In this document: piece after piece, positions 1 to 5,902 of the stretch
Numbering within the stretch: position 1 is the first letter of the stretch
Layout of the letters: each line of letters opens with the position of its first letter
Source: Candidatus Zixiibacteriota bacterium
Lineage (GTDB): Bacteria; Zixibacteria; MSB-5A5; GN15; PGXB01
DNA: 5,902 nucleotides
Direction of reading: 5' to 3'
Assembly: GCA_900498245.1 (NCBI GenBank)
Contig: LS998015.1
Coordinates: 2,424,166-2,430,067, forward strand
The notes under the pieces: generated by a model
What the model saw: the letters and a program-made list of their open reading frames with translations, nothing else
What the model was told of the DNA's origin: nothing
Database searches by the model: none
Position numbers and translations under genes: made by a program

Positions 1-341
1 TGAAGAGGCGAAAAGCAGAGCGTGGCATTGGTCATTATCCCTTTTTCGGAGAGAATCTTGATAGCTTTCAAACCCTCTTTTATGGTCGGAATTTTTACCG
101 TGATATTGCTCGCAATTGACGCCAGATCCAGTCCCTCTTTGACCATTCTCTCAGCATCGATGGCAACAACTTCGGCTGAGACCGGACCCTCAACGATTTT
201 GCAGATTTCCTTGAGAATATCCCTGTAGGGCATTTTTTCCCTGGCCATCAGAGAAGGGTTGGTCGTAACGCCGTCGAGCACTCCCATGGCGGCGGCTTCT
301 CTTATCTCGTCAAGATTGGCGGTGTCGATGAAAATCTTCAT
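1..341 (-). CDS. talC: Small transaldolase (TalC/FSA family), 3' end cut by window edge
   Basis: The first 113 residues of a class I aldolase of the small transaldolase / fructose-6-phosphate aldolase family (usually about 215-220 aa) are visible; the rest lies beyond base 1. Transaldolase is a cytosolic enzyme that moves a dihydroxyacetone unit between sugar phosphates in the non-oxidative pentose phosphate pathway. Family marks seen: N-terminal [13 protein letters not shown] with Asp6, GVTTNPS (residues 24-30, Asn28), SAEV (55-58), ITVKIP with the expected Schiff-base lysine at 83, and [10 protein letters not shown] at the visible end. Glu57, where E. coli fructose-6-phosphate aldolase has Gln, favours transaldolase over aldolase activity; this is inference from family knowledge. 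The ATG at 341-339 is preceded by AGAGGA nine bases upstream and lies 18 nt after the truA stop, so it is probably co-transcribed with truA and ecfT. The family is near certain, the exact substrate less so. Confidence 0.93.
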   Translation of the reverse strand, partial: MKIFIDTANLDEIREAAAMGVLDGVTTNPSLMAREKMPYRDILKEICKIVEGPVSAEVVAIDAERMVKEGLDLASIASNITVKIPTIKEGLKAIKILSEKGIMTNATLCFSPL

Positions 342-350
342 AATATATAT

Positions 351-356
351 TCCTCT
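351..356 (-). promoter_or_regulatory. Ribosome binding site of talC
   Basis: AGAGGA on the minus strand, nine bases before the ATG at 341. It sits in the 18-nt gap between the truA stop and talC, leaving no room for a conventional separate promoter there, which supports one transcript. Confidence 0.75.
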
Positions 357-359
357 AAA

Positions 360-1100
360 TTAGTATTCTACGCCCACCAGATATAGTCCTCTGGCGGGAG
401 CGACATGTTTGATTCGGGTGTGGTCGCCTGATGCCATAATATCCTTAAATTCCTCTAAAGTCAAGTATTCCTTATCCTTGCCCATTTCCGCCATCAGTCC
501 TACTATGGATCTTACCATACTGTGGACAAAGCGATTGGCTCTAATTTCAAAAATAAGTAACGAATCTTCATCGGCCCAACCGCAAGTATAAATCTCGCAG
601 TCATTATTTTCCTTTTGCGATGAAACTGTGCAAAAGGCGGAGCAATCCTGCCGCCCGGTCAAAATCGCAGCGGCCTCATTCATTCGCGCCGGGCTCAATT
701 GACCCGGATATTCCCAGCGATACTCATAATAGAGGGCCGTCTTCTGCCGGTCTATGATATATCGATAATACCGGGAACGAGCCGAGCGGCGGGCGTCAAA
801 TTCAGCAGGAACTTCCGAAGAGCGGGTCACTAAAATGGTTCGGGGGAGATAGTAATTGATGGCATCTTTGTATTTTTCCGGATGAATATTATGGTCAACC
901 CGGAAATTGGCGACCTGTCCCAACGCATGCACTCCCGCGTCAGTCCGTCCGGCGCCGGTCAAAACCACTCTCTTTCCGGTGACACGACCAATGGCGGTCT
1001 CTAATTCTCCCTGAATGGTCCGCTCCGACGGTTGAAATTGCCAACCGGCAAAATCGGTCCCCTTATACTGGATATCAAGCCGGATGTTTATTTCAGCCAT
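360..1100 (-). CDS. truA: tRNA pseudouridine(38-40) synthase TruA
   Basis: This 246-residue protein, a normal TruA length, converts uridines 38-40 of the tRNA anticodon stem-loop to pseudouridine in the cytosol. Family marks seen: LDIQYKGTDFAGWQ (8-21), TIQGELE (28-34), the catalytic motif GRTDAGVHA (51-59) with nucleophile Asp54, FDARRSARSRYYRYII (101-116), FVHSMVRSIVG (191-201) and the C-terminal APARGLYLVGVEY. An upstream in-frame ATG at 1175 would add 25 residues unlike the family and overlap ecfT by 88 nt. I chose the ATG at 1100 because homology begins there (MAEINIRLDIQY) and a GGAAGAG lies just before it. With this start the gene overlaps the ecfT end by 13 nt, a layout that suggests translational coupling. 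No catalytic residue is missing. Confidence 0.97.
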   Translation of the reverse strand: MAEINIRLDIQYKGTDFAGWQFQPSERTIQGELETAIGRVTGKRVVLTGAGRTDAGVHALGQVANFRVDHNIHPEKYKDAINYYLPRTILVTRSSEVPAEFDARRSARSRYYRYIIDRQKTALYYEYRWEYPGQLSPARMNEAAAILTGRQDCSAFCTVSSQKENNDCEIYTCGWADEDSLLIFEIRANRFVHSMVRSIVGLMAEMGKDKEYLTLEEFKDIMASGDHTRIKHVAPARGLYLVGVEY

Positions 1101-1903
1101 GGCTCTTCCATCGTCAGAAGAAATATGATGGATGACGATATGACAGCCGCGGCGAGAAACAGCCAGTCCGCCCACCGAAATTTATAGACTCGAAGAGAAC
1201 TCCGTACCGCTCCGCTGATATATCCTCTCGATTCGATGGCAATTGCCAGATCGTCGGCTCGCCTGATGGCCGCCTGAAAGACCGGAATAAGAAGAACAGT
1301 CATTTTTTTCGCTCTGTTTTTGAGACCGCCTGAGAAATTGACGCCGCGAACAATCTGGGCTTTCTTTATGGTATCGAGTTCCTCGGCCAGAACCGGAATG
1401 AAGCGCATCGCGATAAATACCATCAGGCCAATATCATTTATCGGCACACCCAGGCGGCGGGCGGGTCGGAGCCATCGAACCAGTGTTTCCGCCATGTCGG
1501 CCGGCATGGTTGTCAAGGATACAAAAAAGGCAATTCCGACAAAAACCAGCATCCTCAGGGAAAACGCCACGGCCATGGCCAGACCGCCTTCCGTTAATTT
1601 AAAACCGAACAATTCGCCGATGGGGTGAGTATCCCGCGCCGAAAAAAGCAGATGGTAAAGGGCCGTAATCAGCACCAGAACCAGGAAGGGACGGCTATTT
1701 TTTAGAATTACTTTTATGGATATATCGGAAAGGAGAAGCATGGCCCCCAGCCCGGCAATAATAAAAAGATAAAAAATGAAAGAGGTTGTGAAAATCGAGA
1801 TTATCATCAGAAAAATCGCACAAAGAATCTTGGCGCGCGGATCAAGCCGGTGCCCGAATGAATCATGAGGGCGATACTGGCCGATTATTAGACGATTGGT
1901 CAT
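1088..1903 (-). CDS. ecfT: ECF transporter transmembrane subunit EcfT (CbiQ family)
   Basis: This 271-residue inner-membrane protein is the transmembrane coupling subunit of an energy-coupling factor transporter; it links ATPase subunits (EcfA) to substrate-binding S components for vitamins or metals. The N-terminus IIGQYRPHDSFGHRLDPRAK (6-25) is the family signature. Hydrophobic stretches lie at about 26-58, 72-88, 108-131, 156-172 and 247-264. The two cytoplasmic coupling-helix motifs are AQIVRGVNF (182-190) and AIESRGYI (222-229), matching the X-R-G elements that dock on the ATPases. It starts a unit with its own candidate promoter and overlaps truA at its end. In Firmicutes ecfT usually follows ecfA1-ecfA2 and precedes truA; here no ATPase or S-component gene is visible, so partners must be encoded elsewhere. 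The sequence gives no clue to the substrate; a group I transporter's CbiQ-type subunit cannot be excluded. Confidence 0.93.
   Translation of the reverse strand: MTNRLIIGQYRPHDSFGHRLDPRAKILCAIFLMIISIFTTSFIFYLFIIAGLGAMLLLSDISIKVILKNSRPFLVLVLITALYHLLFSARDTHPIGELFGFKLTEGGLAMAVAFSLRMLVFVGIAFFVSLTTMPADMAETLVRWLRPARRLGVPINDIGLMVFIAMRFIPVLAEELDTIKKAQIVRGVNFSGGLKNRAKKMTVLLIPVFQAAIRRADDLAIAIESRGYISGAVRSSLRVYKFRWADWLFLAAAVISSSIIFLLTMEEPWLK
1103..1109 (-). promoter_or_regulatory. Ribosome binding site deciding the truA start
   Basis: GGAAGAG on the minus strand immediately upstream of the ATG at 1100, inside the last codons of ecfT. The spacing is short (about 4-6 bases depending on which bases pair). 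It supports 1100 rather than 1175 as the truA start. Confidence 0.55.
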
Positions 1904-1910
1904 TTATCAT

Positions 1911-1916
1911 TTTCCC
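1911..1916 (-). promoter_or_regulatory. Probable ribosome binding site of ecfT
   Basis: GGGAAA on the minus strand, seven bases before the ATG at 1903. The match to the Shine-Dalgarno consensus is weak, but it is the only purine-rich element at the right distance. Confidence 0.4.
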
Positions 1917-1929
1917 GTTATGGGCGAAA

Positions 1930-1956
1930 TTTATATTTTTACGGCGGATCTGTCAA
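1930..1956 (-). promoter_or_regulatory. Candidate sigma70-type promoter for ecfT-truA-talC
   Basis: On the minus strand a perfect TTGACA (1951-1956) is followed after 15 bases by TATAAA (1930-1935), or after 17 bases by the weaker TAAATT (1928-1933). It lies between the terminator of the preceding unit and ecfT, where a promoter is needed, and would leave a leader of roughly 20 nt. The 15-base spacing is shorter than ideal, and the promoter consensus of this organism is unknown. Confidence 0.5.
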
Positions 1957-1965
1957 ACTGAACAT

Positions 1966-1995
1966 AAAAAAAGTCCCGCCCAAACGGCGGGACTT
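1966..1995 (-). terminator. Rho-independent terminator after the M6 protease gene
   Basis: A perfect 10-bp GC-rich stem, AAGTCCCGCC / GGCGGGACTT (1971-1980 with 1986-1995), closes a 5-nt loop. Read on the minus strand it runs into a tract of seven Ts, two of them from the stem. It begins about 30 nt after the protease stop codon. The plus strand has no comparable T-run and no converging gene, so the terminator serves the minus-strand unit. Confidence 0.93.
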
Positions 1996-2024
1996 CCCTT
2001 ATCGCAATAGATAATTTACCCGGA

Positions 2025-4790
2025 TTATTTGAGGAGAACCATTTTCCGGGTGTCATTATCATTACCTCTGGTCAATCTATAGAAATAAACCCCACTTCCG
2101 ACTTTATTGCCGATGCCGTCGGTTCCATCCCATTCAATAGAGTAATTACCCGGCGCTTCCTGACGGTCGATTAGAGTCCGGACTTCCTGGCCGAGAATAT
2201 TATAAATACGAAGAACCGTTTTGGGAATCGGCCGTTCGGCCGTGTTGCGGATAGAGTATCGAATGGTCGTCATCGGATTGAACGGGTTGGGATAATTCTG
2301 CTGAAGTTCAAAACTCCGCGGCAGACTGGCGATACTACGGCCGTCATTTATGGCCGTGGTATAGCCGCCGAAGAAATTCAAAATATTGGCCATCACTGTA
2401 TCACGATTCACATATGGGCTGGTGGGACCATTGGTGTTTAGTATTGCCTCATAGCCCCAGTTAAAAAAGACCACGCGATACGGCCCCTGGAAACTGACCG
2501 CCGTATAGTTATCGCCGGTAGGGTCGAATCGGAACGCCGGAATGCCTCCATTCAAGGGCGTTATATAGGCTGATCTACTCAAACTCTGATTGGTACCGCT
2601 GGCATACCTCACTTTTATGCCATTCCCAATAGGCGAACCGTCGACGCCAAAATGGAATAGGTTGAATATAGCTCCGCCAAAACCGGCATGTAAATAATTA
2701 TGAAGAAACGAGGAATCCTGAGCATTTAATTGTGTTGCCAACTCCTGTCCGGTGAGAAAGAGATTCCCCCCGCCATTAAGAAAATCTTTCATGGCGGAAA
2801 TATCGGCCGCGGCCAGATGATTTGATGAAATATCTATAACTGTATCCCCGGTAAACCAGATTACCGATTTGTACTTGCTAAGGGTCGCCGACGACGGAGA
2901 CGAAAGACTGTTTTTATTCCAGATGTCGGCCGGGACTTTTCGTTTATAGAGATCGCCCCAATAAAGTGTCTCATAATTCTTCCCCCGGTCATCATCGACC
3001 AGAAGGACCTGGGCCGGTCCGACTTGATGTTCGAATCCGAAACGGCCGACAAACTGGCCGCCGTCGGATGATATGGTCACAAAAAAGGAATCATAGGTAG
3101 GAATCAAGGTATCAGGGATAACAAACTGCAAAGGCAGCAAAATATTGTTTTCGCGGGCACCGTCACCATAAAAGGTATCTATAAAGAGACTCGAATCGAC
3201 CATTCGAATCGCGGGATCATTGGTTGAGAGTGTTACCCAGGTATTATTGGCGGTCAACCAGTCATTTCTTATGAAGAAGATGAAATCGACCGATTCCCCC
3301 GGATCCAGAATACCATCGGCGTTCGCGTCGGAGAATTTGACCGAATCGACCCCAAAATGGGGCCGCGACCAGGTGACATCAAGATTGGCGGTCATAAGCG
3401 AATCGGAATCGGAAATGTTCCATACCGCCACCTGGCTGATGGTGGGGCCGTAACCGCGACTGCTCGGCACCGAAAGATCGTCAAAGGAACGTTTATTTAG
3501 GGACCCGGGCCAGGTATCGGCGGCATCGCCGTCATTGGCTCCCGATTCCAATTGATTTAGTCCGTCGGCCTGCTCCAGCGCCACGTGATAAGGTTTTGTG
3601 GAAACATTGTTCCCCTGGGCATCGCCGCCGAGAGTGTAAATGTGATATATACATAATCCCGAACCCGGAAGATATTGGTCGAAACCGGTCTGCTGCCGGT
3701 TCTCCACGAGGAAATATTGAAGCCCCCCGGTCTGTCCGGACTTCCACAAGGCATAAATTGTCGGATCGGTTTCTATTTGAGGTATGGGCGCCGCCACCAT
3801 GTTCGCGGCGATACTGGTTGATGATGCAAAGCCAAGCGATATGCGGCACCAGGCGTCAAAATGAGCCGGGAATTTGGAATTGCCATTATAGTTACCCATA
3901 GCCATAACCGACCAGCGCCCCAACCCGGTCGCGTATGGAGGCGTGACATCATCAATTACATACAGATCCGGCAACCCGAGGAAGTGTCCATATTCGTGGC
4001 AAAAAACGCCTATTGGTGATACGGTTCGAGAAATATAAGATTCTTCCGGCTCGCAGGTATAGGCATCGACTGTCTTGCCGTCTTTGGTGATAATATTCGG
4101 GTAAAGTGACCATTTATGCGAGTGAATATCGGTGGCAAGCCCCGATTCCTCGAAACCGGTTCCGGCATGGACTATAAAAAGGCCGTCGACATAGCCATCG
4201 GGATAGCCATTGGCGCCATAGTTGTCATACAAAGAAAAATTAATATTATAAAGGGAATCCGCTGCCATGACGGCATCCCAGGTCAGTTTCTGCGCATTGA
4301 GCGGCCATGTCCCCAATCCATGATCGGTCCCGACATAAGCGGAATAGGGGCTCGGCATTCTTATCCAACCGTAAATATCACCCTTAATAAGAAATTTGCC
4401 GTAGGAATTTTCCAAATAATATTCCGTCATGGAGCCGGTGGGATTAAGACGACCCTGCGAGAAAAGGACCGAGTCGAAGGTGGCCGGAGTGGCATTATTG
4501 ACATATCCCGCGCTGGCCGGATTATCGGAAAAATCGACCAGAAGGACCAGGACGTGGACAGTATCATATTGATTCGCCTTGGCGGCAACACTCAAATGCG
4601 TCCGAACCGGTTCGGGGGCTTCCACGCCTCGAGCCCGGGCCTCTTCCATTTGTTTGATATATGCGTCCAGTGTGCCGTTGTCTTTCATTTTTTGAAGGAC
4701 CTCTTCGGTCGGAGCCACCGCCAGCGCTGAAACAGCAGAAAAGATGAGCGCCGCGCCTAATATTAAAACCACCGATTGGAAAATTCTCAT
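2025..4790 (-). CDS. Secreted M6 family (immune inhibitor A-like) metalloprotease with C-terminal sorting module
   Basis: A complete 921-residue exported zinc protease. Order of parts: signal peptide 1-24 (Arg2, hydrophobic core, cleavage after SALA); propeptide-like region 25-75; M6 catalytic domain about 76-475, with VDGLFIVHAGTGFEESG (201-217), the zinc site HEYGHFLGLPD (265-275; His265, Glu266, His269, and Asp275 as likely third ligand), a Met-turn candidate WSVMAMG (293-299) and FLVENRQQTGFDQYLPGSGL (360-379). Then come a beta-rich region with an EF-hand-like loop (488-499), a segment starting VLLVDDDRG (595-603) resembling a class I amidotransferase-like fold, and a C-terminal module (about 823-921) with QNYPNPFNP and a final KMVLLK. 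The product should act outside the cell or on its surface, degrading proteins for food; its real substrate is unknown. AAGGA seven bases before the ATG supports the start. The gene follows another exported-protein gene by 38 nt and is closed by a terminator. All catalytic residues are present. Confidence 0.93.
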   Translation of the reverse strand: MRIFQSVVLILGAALIFSAVSALAVAPTEEVLQKMKDNGTLDAYIKQMEEARARGVEAPEPVRTHLSVAAKANQYDTVHVLVLLVDFSDNPASAGYVNNATPATFDSVLFSQGRLNPTGSMTEYYLENSYGKFLIKGDIYGWIRMPSPYSAYVGTDHGLGTWPLNAQKLTWDAVMAADSLYNINFSLYDNYGANGYPDGYVDGLFIVHAGTGFEESGLATDIHSHKWSLYPNIITKDGKTVDAYTCEPEESYISRTVSPIGVFCHEYGHFLGLPDLYVIDDVTPPYATGLGRWSVMAMGNYNGNSKFPAHFDAWCRISLGFASSTSIAANMVAAPIPQIETDPTIYALWKSGQTGGLQYFLVENRQQTGFDQYLPGSGLCIYHIYTLGGDAQGNNVSTKPYHVALEQADGLNQLESGANDGDAADTWPGSLNKRSFDDLSVPSSRGYGPTISQVAVWNISDSDSLMTANLDVTWSRPHFGVDSVKFSDANADGILDPGESVDFIFFIRNDWLTANNTWVTLSTNDPAIRMVDSSLFIDTFYGDGARENNILLPLQFVIPDTLIPTYDSFFVTISSDGGQFVGRFGFEHQVGPAQVLLVDDDRGKNYETLYWGDLYKRKVPADIWNKNSLSSPSSATLSKYKSVIWFTGDTVIDISSNHLAAADISAMKDFLNGGGNLFLTGQELATQLNAQDSSFLHNYLHAGFGGAIFNLFHFGVDGSPIGNGIKVRYASGTNQSLSRSAYITPLNGGIPAFRFDPTGDNYTAVSFQGPYRVVFFNWGYEAILNTNGPTSPYVNRDTVMANILNFFGGYTTAINDGRSIASLPRSFELQQNYPNPFNPMTTIRYSIRNTAERPIPKTVLRIYNILGQEVRTLIDRQEAPGNYSIEWDGTDGIGNKVGSGVYFYRLTRGNDNDTRKMVLLK
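2028..2324 (-). other. C-terminal FlgD-like/T9SS-type sorting module of the M6 protease
   Basis: Residues about 823-921 hold FELQQNYPNPFNP, then VLRIYNILGQEVRTL, a YSIEWDGTD strand, GSGVYFYRLT and the terminal KMVLLK. This is the FlgD-type immunoglobulin-like fold used as a C-terminal sorting domain in many FCB bacteria, where type IX secretion recognises such tails. Whether this organism has type IX secretion cannot be seen here. Confidence 0.85.
2631..3017 (-). other. Amidotransferase-like (Rossmann-type) segment inside the M6 protease
   Basis: Residues about 592-720 contain VLLVDDDRG followed by YETLYWGDL, then YKSVIWFTGD and a helix leading to FLNGGGNLFLTGQEL. This beta-strand/helix/GGGxLFLTG layout resembles the class I glutamine amidotransferase-like fold found as an accessory domain in large secreted FCB proteins. 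The fold is inferred from pattern only. The FLTGQ turn has no Cys nucleophile, so a non-catalytic role is likelier. Confidence 0.45.
3294..3329 (-). other. EF-hand/dockerin-like calcium loop in the M6 protease
   Basis: This stretch encodes DANADGILDPGE (residues 488-499). Asp, Asn, Asp, Asp and Glu fall at loop positions 1, 3, 5, 9 and 12, with Gly at 6, as in EF-hand-type calcium loops. It begins the linker domain after the catalytic domain. Calcium binding is inferred from the pattern. Confidence 0.6.
3966..3998 (-). other. Zinc-binding catalytic motif of the M6 protease
   Basis: This stretch encodes HEYGHFLGLPD (residues 265-275). In M6 peptidases the two histidines bind zinc, the glutamate is the catalytic base, and the glycine and following aspartate fit the metzincin-like HExxHxxGxxD pattern. 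All these positions are intact. Confidence 0.92.
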
Positions 4791-4797
4791 TTTTGTA

Positions 4798-4802
4798 TCC
4801 TT
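4798..4802 (-). promoter_or_regulatory. Ribosome binding site of the M6 protease gene
   Basis: AAGGA on the minus strand, seven bases before the ATG at 4790. It lies in the 38-nt AT-rich gap after the preceding gene. I see no terminator and no convincing promoter in that gap, so the two genes are probably co-transcribed. Confidence 0.7.
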
Positions 4803-4828
4803 AATTTCATTATTTTTTTCTGCAGTCT

Positions 4829-5902
4829 TTATTTCATTAAAACCATTTTTTTGCTCATGCTGCTAAAGTCGGTCTTCAGGCGGTAGAAGTAGATACCCGA
4901 CGCGACCTCGTTGCCTTGATCATCCTGCCCGTTCCAGACAGCAGTATATTTGCCGGCACTGTAATCGGCGTCGGCAAGATTTTTCACGACCTGCCCGAGA
5001 GCGTTGTAAACGGTCAACGAAACCCGGGAGGCTCGCGGCAATTCAAACTCAATACTGGTAGTCGGATTGAATGGATTAGGATAATTCTGGTATAACTTGA
5101 AATTGTCCGGGAGTCCAGCGTGCCGTTCATTTATATCAGTCGAGCCGTAATAATGATTAAGGGCGCGCAGAGCCGACGCTTGAAGGGAATTCAAATCATC
5201 CCCTGCCAGGAGCGCCAGCGAGACTTCCACCGAATCGTGAGGTTTTAGTGTGAACGGCCCGAACGAGTGTATTGACATATAATCCGACGTCGCAGTATCA
5301 TTAATATTTACGCCGCTCTGGCTAATATAACTAAATTTTTGTTGGGGTGTCATAGTTAATTTGCCATTTTGATTCTTAAGCGCCACAAGCCCATTTATGG
5401 CGGTCAAGGGCAAAATTCCCATAGCGTGGCCCCCACCGGTCTGATAGAAGAGATTGTTTGACGGCGACAGGCCGATCCGATCTCCCGCGGAATTCAGGTC
5501 GAAATCGGTGAGGAGCCCAAAATAAAGCCCCGTGAGCGTTTCCAGAGAATTATTTACAAGATAGTATTTAATTATTACGAATCGGTCATCATCGCTATTG
5601 TTGTAACTATACACGGTCTGATCGACCGTAATCGGTATCGGAATGACCGAGCGGGTATCGACAAAGCGGGCATTCGACCCAAAGGCCCCATCAGGCATCA
5701 GGTAACCGGCTGAAAGACGGGTCAGAGGGCTGAAATCGGATTGATCGGCTCTTCCCAGACTATCTCGTACCGCCGATGAAACCTGCAAGGGATTTCGGCC
5801 GATAATTAAGCCGCCTTCATATAGAAGATTTTCAGAATTTTGGTATTCAAAGCCATCACCTCCGGCCTGATAAATGGAATGAAGTCCCAGGCCGAACTGA
5901 CC
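4829..5902 (-). CDS. C-terminal part of a secreted protein with FlgD-like/T9SS-type sorting module (5' end outside window)
   Basis: The last 357 residues of a protein that stays open to the window edge. A TTG at 5788 could be taken as a start, but the frame continues upstream for 38 more residues of family-like sequence (NLLYEGGLIIGRNP), so the gene is larger. The visible part has a beta-rich domain (about residues 1-255) with LLYEGG, TVYSYNNSDDDRFVIIKYYL, LYFGLLTDFDLN and a final HDSVEVSLALLAGDDL. This layout resembles the region between a catalytic domain and the sorting tail in FCB exported proteins, including some S8 (subtilisin-like) proteases; that is recalled family resemblance. The tail (about 264-357) has LYQNYPNPFNP, VYNALGQVVKNL, SGIYFYRL and a terminal KMVLMK. 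No protease catalytic motif lies in the visible part, so the activity is unknown. The gene ends 38 nt before the M6 protease. Confidence 0.85.
   Translation of the reverse strand, partial: GQFGLGLHSIYQAGGDGFEYQNSENLLYEGGLIIGRNPLQVSSAVRDSLGRADQSDFSPLTRLSAGYLMPDGAFGSNARFVDTRSVIPIPITVDQTVYSYNNSDDDRFVIIKYYLVNNSLETLTGLYFGLLTDFDLNSAGDRIGLSPSNNLFYQTGGGHAMGILPLTAINGLVALKNQNGKLTMTPQQKFSYISQSGVNINDTATSDYMSIHSFGPFTLKPHDSVEVSLALLAGDDLNSLQASALRALNHYYGSTDINERHAGLPDNFKLYQNYPNPFNPTTSIEFELPRASRVSLTVYNALGQVVKNLADADYSAGKYTAVWNGQDDQGNEVASGIYFYRLKTDFSSMSKKMVLMK
4832..5113 (-). other. C-terminal FlgD-like/T9SS-type sorting module of the partial secreted protein
   Basis: This module is paralogous to the end of the M6 protease. 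Both have QNYPNPFNP, a VYN/IYN-LGQ-V strand, a W-G-D-G-N turn, SG-YFYRL and a basic KMVL-K end. Similarity is visible in the DNA around the NPFNP codons (5062-5100 against 2274-2312) but is otherwise mainly at protein level, pointing to an old duplication or module shuffling. Confidence 0.85.

Larger units (their letters stand above)
1904..2024. other. Intergenic region separating two transcription units
   Basis: These 121 nt are the only sizeable non-coding stretch. They hold the terminator of the secreted-protein unit and, directly after it on the same strand, the candidate promoter and weak ribosome binding site of ecfT. I see no small gene or riboswitch; the leader after the candidate promoter is too short for a vitamin riboswitch. 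Confidence 0.8.

Noticed and set aside
1029-1047. Hairpin CGGTTG / CAACCG with 7-nt loop
   Set aside because: It sits inside the conserved N-terminal coding part of truA, has only six pairs and no T-run, so it is not a terminator.
1492-1509. Inverted repeat CCATG...CATGG around TCGGCCGG
   Set aside because: It lies within ecfT codons for a conserved stretch, has no T-run, and is a short match likely by chance.
1320-1628. A 102-codon plus-strand open frame opposite ecfT
   Set aside because: It is antisense to a well-supported membrane protein, and its composition (rich in Arg, Ser, Pro and Thr) is what the reverse of hydrophobic codons gives.
2229-2242. CGGCCG-TT-CGGCCG repeat
   Set aside because: A self-palindromic six-base unit repeated by codon choice within the M6 protease tail; too short and too isolated to be a repeat element.
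3532-3901. Several 60-105 codon frames on both strands inside the M6 protease gene
   Set aside because: They overlap each other and the conserved protease sequence, with no ribosome site or domain of their own.
4116-4730. A 204-codon open frame on the plus strand opposite the M6 protease
   Set aside because: It lies wholly antisense to the signal peptide and catalytic region of a gene with clear family motifs, has no recognisable domain, and fits the chance open frames expected opposite a long gene.
4791-4828. Possible promoter in the gap before the M6 protease
   Set aside because: The gap is AT-rich with a run of seven As, but no paired -35/-10 elements at usable spacing are visible; co-transcription with the upstream gene is simpler.

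Overview
The window reads as chromosomal DNA from a Gram-negative bacterium of the Fibrobacteres-Chlorobi-Bacteroidetes (FCB) side of the tree, possibly one of its uncultured lineages such as Zixibacteria; that placement is inference. The evidence is two adjacent secreted proteins that end in the same QNYPNPFNP-type FlgD-like/type IX-secretion-style C-terminal module and a short basic tail (KMVLLK, KMVLMK). Recognisable Shine-Dalgarno sequences precede most genes, which argues against a typical member of the Bacteroidetes. GC content looks close to one half by eye. All five genes lie on the minus strand, so the transcriptional order runs from high to low coordinates.

Block A (about 5902 to 1966) is a secreted-protein block. 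It starts with the C-terminal 357 residues of a large exported protein whose 5' end is outside the window. After a 38-nt gap comes a complete 921-residue M6 (immune inhibitor A-like) metalloprotease with a signal peptide, an HEYGHFLGLPD zinc site, an EF-hand-like calcium loop, a Rossmann/amidotransferase-like segment and the C-terminal sorting module. A perfect 10-bp hairpin followed by a T-run (1966-1995) ends this unit.

Block B (about 1956 to 1) is a housekeeping block. A candidate sigma70-type promoter follows the terminator directly, then ecfT (the transmembrane coupling subunit of an ECF vitamin/metal transporter), truA (tRNA pseudouridine synthase I; its start overlaps the ecfT end by 13 nt) and talC (small transaldolase, cut by the window edge; 18 nt after truA). 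The ecfT-truA pair is the tail of an arrangement well known from Firmicutes (ecfA1-ecfA2-ecfT-truA), but here the ATPase genes are missing from the upstream side and replaced by an unrelated terminated unit.

The two blocks have no evident functional link: one supplies extracellular or surface proteolysis, the other vitamin uptake, tRNA modification and the pentose phosphate pathway. I found no RNA genes, CRISPR arrays, insertion sequences or integration sites. I see no clear undescribed system. The most notable points are the orphan ecfT with its own promoter, and the multidomain M6 protease paired with a second exported protein bearing the same sorting module.
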